Below, piece by piece: positions 8,012 to 12,353 of a DNA stretch of 12,353 nt; the stretch's first letter is position 1, and every line of letters starts with the position of its first letter. The notes below the pieces were generated by a model that worked only from the letters and a program-made list of their open reading frames with translations, did not search any database and was not told where the DNA came from. Source of the DNA: Candidatus Galloscillospira excrementavium (lineage in GTDB: Bacteria; Bacillota; Clostridia; Oscillospirales; Oscillospiraceae); assembly GCA_018711785.1 (NCBI GenBank), contig DVHW01000163.1, forward strand, positions 1-12,353, written 5' to 3'. The translations under genes were made by a program, and so were the position numbers.

Positions 8012-9001
8012 ATGGACGACAAGTGGCTGGAGGTGTCGGTGGACACCACCGACGCCGGGATAGAGGACCTGGCCGCCTACCTGACGGCGTTTGACACCGG
8101 GGGGCTGGTCATCGAGGACGAGGCGGAGTTCCGCGCCTTCCTGGAGCAGAACCGGCAGTACTGGGACTATGTGGACGAGGACCTGCTGGAGCGGATGCGG
8201 GGGGTGGCCCGGGTGAAGTTCTACGTCACCGACACCCCCTACGGCCGGGAGAAGCTGGAGCAGGTCAAGGCGGGGCTGGAGGGCCTGCGGCAGCGCTGCG
8301 GCAGTGAGCTGGGCACGCTGGAAGTGCGCACCGCCTCCCTCCGGGAGGAGGACTGGGCCAACAACTGGAAGCAGTACTACAAGCCCCTCTCCATCGGCGC
8401 GCGGCTCTACGTGGTCCCCGAGTGGGAGAAGGGCGCCCCGGTGCCCGACGGGCGCACCCCCCTCTACCTGAACCCGGGCCTCACCTTCGGCACCGGGGCC
8501 CACGCCTCCACCCAGCTGTGCCTGGCGGGGGTGGAGGCGTTCACCCGGCCGGGGGATAAGGTGCTGGACCTGGGCTGCGGCAGCGGCATCCTCTCCATCG
8601 CCGCCCTGACCCTGGGGGCCGGCGAGGCCGTGGGGGTGGACATCGACCCCAAGGCGGTGGGCGTGGCCTATGAGAACGCGGCCATGAACGGCATCGGCCG
8701 GGAGCGGTACCTGGTCCGGGCCGGGGACGTGCTCTCCGACCGCTCTCTGGCCGCTGAGCTCGCCCAGCGCCGGTGGGATCTGGTGCTGGCCAACATCGTG
8801 GCCGACGTCATCATCCCCCTCTCCGCCCAGGTGCCCGGCCTGCTGGCCCAGGGCGGGGTGTTCCTCTGCTCGGGCATCATCGACAGCCGGGCCGGGGAGG
8901 TCCGCGCCGCCCTGGAGGGCCGGGGGCTGGAGGTCTTCCGCCACTGGGAGAAGAAGGGCTGGGTGGCCCTGGCCGCCCGCTGTCCCGGCGAGCGGGTGTG
9001 A
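8012..9001 (+). CDS. prmA: Ribosomal protein L11 methyltransferase
   Basis: S-adenosylmethionine-dependent enzyme that methylates lysines and the N-terminal amine of ribosomal protein L11. The 329-aa product has an N-terminal substrate-recognition domain (WLEVSVDTTDAGIEDL onward), the family motif EEDWANNWKQYYKP and GLTFGTGAHASTQLCL. The SAM-binding motif I is VLDLGCGSGILSIAAL (residues 184-199) with GVDIDPKAV as motif II, and the active-site LANIVADV contains Asn261-Ile262. It is slightly longer than the usual ~300 aa because of extra residues in the N-terminal domain (around QNRQYWDYVDEDL). The ATG at 8012 follows AAAAGGAG with a 10-nt gap. The next gene's ribosome binding site begins on the last base of the stop codon, so the two are translated as a pair. 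A dnaJ/dnaK or rsmE neighbour, common for prmA, is not seen here. Confidence 0.95.
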   Translation: MDDKWLEVSVDTTDAGIEDLAAYLTAFDTGGLVIEDEAEFRAFLEQNRQYWDYVDEDLLERMRGVARVKFYVTDTPYGREKLEQVKAGLEGLRQRCGSELGTLEVRTASLREEDWANNWKQYYKPLSIGARLYVVPEWEKGAPVPDGRTPLYLNPGLTFGTGAHASTQLCLAGVEAFTRPGDKVLDLGCGSGILSIAALTLGAGEAVGVDIDPKAVGVAYENAAMNGIGRERYLVRAGDVLSDRSLAAELAQRRWDLVLANIVADVIIPLSAQVPGLLAQGGVFLCSGIIDSRAGEVRAALEGRGLEVFRHWEKKGWVALAARCPGERV

Positions 9002-9012
9002 GGAGGCGTGCC

Positions 9013-10107
9013 ATGAAGGCCAGAGTCAGGCGGATGGACCTGCCCGAAGGCCGCCGCGCCCTGGCGGTGAGCGACATCCACGGCAATCTCCCCTTCCTGA
9101 AGGCCCTGCTGGACAAGGCCGGCTTTGGACCGGAGGATTTGCTGTTCGTGGTGGGGGACTTTTTGGAGAAGGGAGCGGAGAGCCTCGCCACCCTGCGCTA
9201 CCTGATGGAGCTCTCCCGGGCGGGGAACGTCTACACCCTGCTGGGAAACTGCGACGACCTGGTGCTCGCCTGCGCCGACGGGGAGGAGGGGAGCGAGGAC
9301 GGCCTTTACGGCTACCTCATCGCCCGGCCGGAGAGCACCGTCCACCAGATGGCGGCGGAGCACGGCTTCCGGCTGGAGAGCCGGGCGGGCCTGCCGGAGC
9401 TGCGCCGGCTGCTGCGGTCGGAGTTCCGGCCGGAGCTGGACTTTCTCCGCGCCCTGCCCCACATCATCGACACCCCCCGGTTCCTCTTTGTCCACGGCGG
9501 AGTGCCCTCGGAGCACAGGCTGGAGGAGCTGGACGCCTGGAAGTGCATGAAGAACGACGACTTCCTCCACCAGGACACCCACCTGGGAAAGTGGTGCGTA
9601 GTGGGCCACTGGCCGGTGACATTATACCATCCCCGCATCCCCACGGCCAGGCCCCTCATCTGCCGGGAAAAGCGCATCATCAGCATCGACGGAGGCTGCG
9701 TCCTCAAGTGGGACGGCCAGCTCAACGCCCTCATCCTCCCGGAGGGGACGGACGGGGAATTCTCCTACGTCAGCTACGACGGCCTGCCCACCGTCACCGC
9801 CCTGGACGGGCAGGAGGAGAGCGCCGACTCCATCAATATCCGCTGGTTTGAAAACCGGGTCACCGTACTCTCGCGGGGGGAGGAGTTCTCCCGCTGCCGC
9901 CACGATGCCAGCGGCCGGGAAATCGACATTCTCAACGAGTACCTGATGGAGACCGGGAACGTCACCCGTTGCGAGGACTCCACCGACTACCGTCTGCCGG
10001 TCGCGCCGGGGGACGCCCTCTCGGTGGTGCGGCGCACCAGCCGGGGCCTGCTGGCCAAGAAGGACGGGGTCACCGGGTGGTATTTGGGCCGCACGGCGGA
10101 GGGATAG
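9013..10107 (+). CDS. Calcineurin-like metallophosphoesterase with altered motifs and C-terminal SH3-like tail
   Basis: Predicted 364 aa; likely a di-metal phosphatase or nucleotide hydrolase of the PPP/Ap4A-hydrolase-like group. Metal-site motifs in order: SDIHGN (Asp21, His23), VGDFLEKG (Asp49), GNCDD (Asn79), VHGG (His161), VGHWPV (His199), and ISIDGG (226-228), which echoes the PPP end motif. Two departures: the usual GDxxDRG reads GDFLEKG, and the usual GNH reads GNC, which is normal for YfcE/MJ0936-type enzymes but not for PPP phosphatases. After about residue 250 there is an extra ~115 aa; its end (residues ~325-360: PVAPGDALSVVRRTSRGLLAKKDGVTGWYLG) looks like a bacterial SH3 domain. 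The ATG at 9013 follows AGGAGG by six bases; the longer frame upstream is an overlap with prmA. Substrate unknown; coupling to prmA hints at housekeeping use. Confidence 0.87.
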   Translation: MKARVRRMDLPEGRRALAVSDIHGNLPFLKALLDKAGFGPEDLLFVVGDFLEKGAESLATLRYLMELSRAGNVYTLLGNCDDLVLACADGEEGSEDGLYGYLIARPESTVHQMAAEHGFRLESRAGLPELRRLLRSEFRPELDFLRALPHIIDTPRFLFVHGGVPSEHRLEELDAWKCMKNDDFLHQDTHLGKWCVVGHWPVTLYHPRIPTARPLICREKRIISIDGGCVLKWDGQLNALILPEGTDGEFSYVSYDGLPTVTALDGQEESADSINIRWFENRVTVLSRGEEFSRCRHDASGREIDILNEYLMETGNVTRCEDSTDYRLPVAPGDALSVVRRTSRGLLAKKDGVTGWYLGRTAEG

Positions 10108-10453
10108 ATTTCGTCTGCGGGCGACCTGTTTTTGCCGCCGGGCAAAGGGTTCGGGGAGCACGACAGGGCAAGCGGAAAACACCGCCTCCTCGCCATGAGC
10201 CCTCTGTCAAACTCGAAGAGCGCACATCCTCCGCCCGGGCCAGCGCGGAGCGCGTGCAAGAACGAAACGGTGCCGGCTGAGCGTTCGAGCGTGCCGGGGG
10301 ACCGTCCAGCGCGTGGCAGAGGGGAGCGGCAGCGCCCAGGTCACGCCGCGCAGGAGCGCCCTTTCTTTTTCCACCGCGCACGGCGCTGTTTCTTTCGGCA
10401 AGGCGAAAGAAACAGGGGGGTGCAAAAGAAGACCTGTTTCCCGGCAAAAATCC
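10108..10453. other. Gene-free, structure-rich block upstream of the rplU promoter
   Basis: About 345 bases between the phosphoesterase stop and the rplU promoter. Several frames are open but none has a ribosome binding site, a family resemblance or a sensible protein composition (runs of Arg/Pro/Cys), so I call it non-coding. It contains the small perfect hairpin TTTGCC-GCCG-GGCAAA (10131-10146), a GC-rich dyad CCGGC/GCCGG near 10274-10300, and a strong 12-bp hairpin at 10386-10415. The ends carry TTTTTGCCG (10129-10137) and its reverse complement CGGCAAAAA (10442-10450), and GACCTGTTT occurs directly repeated at 10123-10131 and 10431-10439. No target-site duplication is evident. It could be a decayed or non-autonomous repeat element, or a structured RNA. 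Confidence 0.45.
10386..10415. repeat. Perfect 12-bp hairpin, possibly the core of a dispersed palindromic repeat
   Basis: Arms CTGTTTCTTTCG (10386-10397) and CGAAAGAAACAG (10404-10415) around GCAAGG. Neither strand has a T-run afterwards, so it is not a classical terminator. Flanking CTTTCTTTTTCCACC on the left and GGTGCAAAAGAAG on the right can pair imperfectly, enlarging it to roughly 10364-10432. Confidence 0.7.
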
Positions 10454-10482
10454 TTGACTTTCAGCACTTGCGCTGATATAAT
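10454..10482 (+). promoter_or_regulatory. Near-consensus promoter of the rplU-prp-rpmA operon
   Basis: TTGACT (10454-10459), a 17-bp spacer and perfect TATAAT (10477-10482), with TGA directly before the -10. This is the strongest promoter in the window, as expected for ribosomal protein genes. Predicted start is about 10489. Confidence 0.88.
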
Positions 10483-10488
10483 ACTCAA

Positions 10489-10565
10489 GCCGCTTTGAAT
10501 GGGCTTTCAAAGGAGCTTCGCTTCTGCCCCCGACAGCGAGCCCGTCATGAAGGAGTTGAAAACAA
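10489..10565 (+). ncRNA. Candidate L21 leader RNA (5' UTR of rplU)
   Basis: The ~77-nt leader can form a closing stem ATGGGCT (10499-10505) with AGCCCGT (10539-10545), seven pairs including one G-U. Inside it, GGAGC/GCTTC pair around TTC and hide a spare AAAGGAG sequence (10509-10515) that has no start codon after it. The true ribosome binding site AAGGAG (10550-10555) follows the structure. Bacillota rplU operons are known to carry an autoregulatory L21 leader; whether this one matches that model is untested. Confidence 0.5.
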
Positions 10566-10877
10566 GTGCACGCAATCATCGAGACCGGCGGCAAGCAGTT
10601 CCGGGTGACCGAGGGCGACACCATTTTTGTGGAGAAGCTGGACGTCAACGCCGGCGACGCCATCACCTTCGACCAGGTCCTGGCCGTCATCGACGGCGAC
10701 AAGGCCACCTTCGGCACCCCCGTGGTGGAGGGCGCCAAGGTGGAGGCTTCCGTGGTGAAGAACGGCAAGGGCAAGAAGGTCATGATCTTCAAGTACAACC
10801 CCAAGAAGGGTTACCGGAAGCGCCAGGGCCACCGCCAGCCCTACACCAAGGTGACCATCGGCAAGATCCACGCCTGA
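10566..10877 (+). CDS. rplU: 50S ribosomal protein L21
   Basis: Predicted 103 aa, the normal length. It opens with [13 protein letters not shown] and ends with [14 protein letters not shown] sequence (here [13 protein letters not shown]), and carries the typical basic segment [17 protein letters not shown] that binds 23S rRNA in the large subunit. The start is GTG at 10566, ten bases after AAGGAG; a GTG start may dampen translation of a very strong transcript. Its stop codon overlaps the start of prp by one base (TGATG), implying coupling. First gene of the rplU-prp-rpmA operon, under the strong promoter and a possible leader-based control. Confidence 0.97.
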   Translation: MHAIIETGGKQFRVTEGDTIFVEKLDVNAGDAITFDQVLAVIDGDKATFGTPVVEGAKVEASVVKNGKGKKVMIFKYNPKKGYRKRQGHRQPYTKVTIGKIHA

Positions 10878-11209
10878 TGATCACCGCGTCATTCCGGCTG
10901 GAGGGGGACCGCATCGTGGGCTTCACCGTGAAGGGCCACAGCGGTCTCGCCGAGGAGGGGAGCGACGTCCTCTGCGCCGCCGTCACCAGCGCGGTGCGCC
11001 TCACCGAGTGCACCGTCAACGACGTGCTGGGGCTGGAGGCCTCTGTCAAGGTAAAGGAGAAGGACGCCAGCATCACCCTCCGGCTCCCCGGCGGGCTGGG
11101 CCAGACCAATGAGAGCACCTGTCAGGCCCTCCTGACCGGCCTGATGGTCTATTTCACCCAGCTCCACGAGGAGTATCCCGAACACATTCTGGTCGTGGAG
11201 GAGGAGTGA
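10877..11209 (+). CDS. prp: Ribosomal-processing cysteine protease Prp
   Basis: Predicted 110 aa, the usual size (YsxB family). Prp removes the N-terminal extension of ribosomal protein L27 in Firmicutes, a step essential in Staphylococcus aureus. The catalytic dyad is visible as His21 in VKGHSGLAEEGSD and Cys33 in VLCAAVTSAV, in the family spacing of 12 residues. The rest (the LPGGLG loop, then CQALLTGLMVYFTQLHEEYPEHI) also matches. It overlaps rplU by one base and sits between the L21 gene and its own substrate, the L27 gene, the conserved Firmicute arrangement. The frame remains open upstream through rplU, but the ATG at 10877 is the only sensible start. Confidence 0.96.
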   Translation: MITASFRLEGDRIVGFTVKGHSGLAEEGSDVLCAAVTSAVRLTECTVNDVLGLEASVKVKEKDASITLRLPGGLGQTNESTCQALLTGLMVYFTQLHEEYPEHILVVEEE

Positions 11210-11254
11210 CCTCCCCACGGAGTATTCGCACACAGATTTGGAGGTGTACGACAC

Positions 11255-11539
11255 ATGCTGAACATCGGTCTGCAGTTTTTCGCCCACAAGAAGGGCGTCG
11301 GCTCCACCCGCAACGGCCGGGACTCCGAGTCCAAGCGCCTGGGCGTGAAGCGGGGCGACGGCCAGTTCGTCCTGGCCGGCAACGTGCTGGTGCGCCAGCG
11401 GGGCACCCACATCCACCCCGGCGTCAACGTGGGCAAGGGCAGCGACGACACCCTGTTCGCCCTCAAGAGCGGCAAGGTCAAGTTCGAGCGGCTGGGCCGC
11501 GACCGCAAGCAGGTCTCCATCGTGGAGATCGCCCAGTAA
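11255..11539 (+). CDS. rpmA: 50S ribosomal protein L27 precursor
   Basis: Predicted 94 aa. The N-terminus [17 protein letters not shown] carries the Firmicute extension cleaved by Prp, expected between Phe9 and Ala10; the mature N-terminus then reaches toward the peptidyl-transferase centre and contacts tRNA. The rest, with [33 protein letters not shown] and DDTLFAL, is textbook L27. The ATG at 11255 follows GGAGGTG (11240-11246) by eight bases. It is the last gene of the operon and is followed by a perfect palindromic terminator. Its processing enzyme is encoded 45 nt upstream. Confidence 0.98.
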   Translation: MLNIGLQFFAHKKGVGSTRNGRDSESKRLGVKRGDGQFVLAGNVLVRQRGTHIHPGVNVGKGSDDTLFALKSGKVKFERLGRDRKQVSIVEIAQ

Positions 11540-11546
11540 AATGCAG

Positions 11547-11581
11547 AAAAGGCCGCAAACGCATGCGTTTGCGGCCTTTTT
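11547..11581 (+). terminator. Terminator of the rplU operon (perfect 34-bp palindrome)
   Basis: From AAAAGGCCGCAAACG (11547-11561) through a CATG turn to CGTTTGCGGCCTTTT (11566-11580), plus one more T. Every base pairs, so it has A- and T-tracts on both sides and could terminate in both directions. Confidence 0.95.
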
Positions 11582-11674
11582 GTCGAAGAAACGGCCAAGG
11601 AGGGCCGAGCCTTTGGATGTGGAATCTTGAGGGCCGGCCGGGAACCAGAAGAAACAGGAGAGGAGGCGCCTTCC

Positions 11675-12353
11675 ATGGCAGCACCCTTTGTAGATACCGC
11701 CCGCATCACCGTCAAGGCGGGCAGCGGCGGCAACGGCGCGGTGGCCTTCCACCGGGAGAAGTACGTGGCCGCCGGCGGCCCCGACGGCGGGGACGGCGGC
11801 CGGGGCGGGAATATCGTCCTGGCGGTGGACGAGCACATGTCCACCCTGATGGACTTCCGCTACAAGCGCAAATACGTGGCCGCGAACGGCGCCGACGGCC
11901 AGGGCCGCCGCTGCTCCGGCAAGGACGGGGAGGACCTGGTCATCCAGGTCCCCCGGGGCACCGTGGTCCGGGACGCCGAGAGCGGTGAGATCATCCGGGA
12001 CATGTCCTCCCCCGAGCCCTTCGTGCTGGCCAAGGGGGGCCGGGGCGGCTGGGGCAACAAGCACTTCGCCACCCCCACCCGGCAGGTGCCCCGCTTCGCC
12101 AAGGCCGGCCTGCCCGGCGAGGAGCGGGTGGTGGTGCTGGAGCTCAAGCTCCTGGCCGACGTGGGGCTGGTGGGCTTTCCCAACGTGGGCAAGTCCACCC
12201 TCCTGAGCGTGGTGAGCCGGGCCACCCCCAAGATCGCCAACTACCACTTCACCACCCTCTCCCCCAACCTGGGGGTGGTCTATGTGGAGGAGGGGGTCTC
12301 CTTCGTGCTGGCCGATATCCCCGGCATCATCGAGGGGGCGGCCGAGGGGGCCG
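11675..12353 (+). CDS. obgE: GTPase Obg (3'-truncated by window edge)
   Basis: Ribosome-associated GTPase needed for 50S assembly and linked to stress and (p)ppGpp signalling. The window holds the first 226 residues. The N-terminal glycine-rich Obg fold is complete ([21 protein letters not shown], then [13 protein letters not shown], later [15 protein letters not shown]). Of the G domain we see G1 GFPNVGKST (167-175), the switch I threonine in [10 protein letters not shown] (192-200) and G3 DIPG (214-217). The NKxD motif, the last G motif and any C-terminal OCT domain lie beyond the edge. The ATG at 11675 follows AGGAGG (11661-11666) by eight bases. No clear promoter is seen in the ~90 nt after the rpmA terminator, so expression may depend partly on read-through from the ribosomal operon. 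Confidence 0.97.
   Translation, partial: MAAPFVDTARITVKAGSGGNGAVAFHREKYVAAGGPDGGDGGRGGNIVLAVDEHMSTLMDFRYKRKYVAANGADGQGRRCSGKDGEDLVIQVPRGTVVRDAESGEIIRDMSSPEPFVLAKGGRGGWGNKHFATPTRQVPRFAKAGLPGEERVVVLELKLLADVGLVGFPNVGKSTLLSVVSRATPKIANYHFTTLSPNLGVVYVEEGVSFVLADIPGIIEGAAEGA

Noticed and set aside
8773..9012. Phosphoesterase frame extended 80 codons upstream
   Set aside because: It overlaps the conserved end of prmA in another frame, and the composition is Arg/Gly/Pro-rich shadow sequence; the ATG at 9013 has AGGAGG directly before it.
10132..10476. 114-codon plus-strand frame (and overlapping frames) in the gap before rplU
   Set aside because: No ribosome binding site, Arg/Cys/Pro-rich translation, and it runs through the hairpin and the rplU promoter; treated as non-coding.
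10499..10876. Open frame in phase with prp running through the rplU gene, as if fused to Prp
   Set aside because: High G+C leaves few stops in the shadow frame; rplU is clearly the coding frame and Prp has its normal length from 10877.
10889..12247. Long minus-strand open frame (452 codons) opposite prp, rpmA and obgE
   Set aside because: It spans three well-identified plus-strand genes and a terminator, and has shadow-type composition.

Overview
The window looks like chromosomal core DNA of a GC-rich anaerobic Firmicute of the Oscillospiraceae type (a gut Flavonifractor/Intestinimonas/Pseudoflavonifractor-like organism). This is inferred from the clostridial-style pyruvate phosphate dikinase, the strongly GC-biased third codon positions, the AGGAGG-type ribosome binding sites, the sigma-A-type promoters and the rplU-prp-rpmA-obgE order with an L27 that carries the Firmicute N-terminal cleavage peptide. 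I see no insertion sequence, prophage, CRISPR array, tRNA or rRNA gene.

Layout, left to right. (1) 1-2486: the 3' nine tenths of ppdK and its terminator. (2) 2534-5655: a compact operon driven by a clear promoter: a MarR-type regulator, an iron-type alcohol dehydrogenase and a class-3 aldehyde dehydrogenase, probably an aldehyde/alcohol-responsive redox unit. (3) 5660-6297: a small self-contained cassette, with a 57-aa ribbon-helix-helix regulator on the minus strand divergent from a 101-aa Cys-containing small protein. They share an AT-rich promoter region with repeated ACATTGTAT-like motifs, and each end is closed by a hairpin terminator with a similar core. (4) 6319-7945: a DUF1836 (MerR-like) regulator with palindromic candidate operators around its promoter, followed by a DegV-family fatty-acid-binding protein and a terminator. 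(5) 7948-10107: prmA (ribosomal protein L11 methyltransferase) and a tightly coupled calcineurin-like metallophosphoesterase with altered motifs and an SH3-like tail. (6) 10108-10453: a non-coding, structured block with a perfect 12-bp hairpin and inverted-repeat-like ends. (7) 10454-11581: a near-consensus promoter, a candidate L21 leader, then rplU, prp and rpmA, ending in a perfect 34-bp palindromic terminator. (8) 11675-end: the 5' part of obgE, cut by the window edge.

How they work together: the right-hand third is ribosome biology (L11 methylation, L21, L27, the protease that trims L27, and the ribosome-associated GTPase Obg). The left third is central carbon and redox metabolism (PEP/pyruvate interconversion, alcohol/aldehyde dehydrogenases). 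The middle is regulatory and accessory, and holds the least-explained material: the RHH/small-protein cassette, the DUF1836 operators and the block upstream of rplU. None of these can be called a new system from sequence alone, but they are the places to look.
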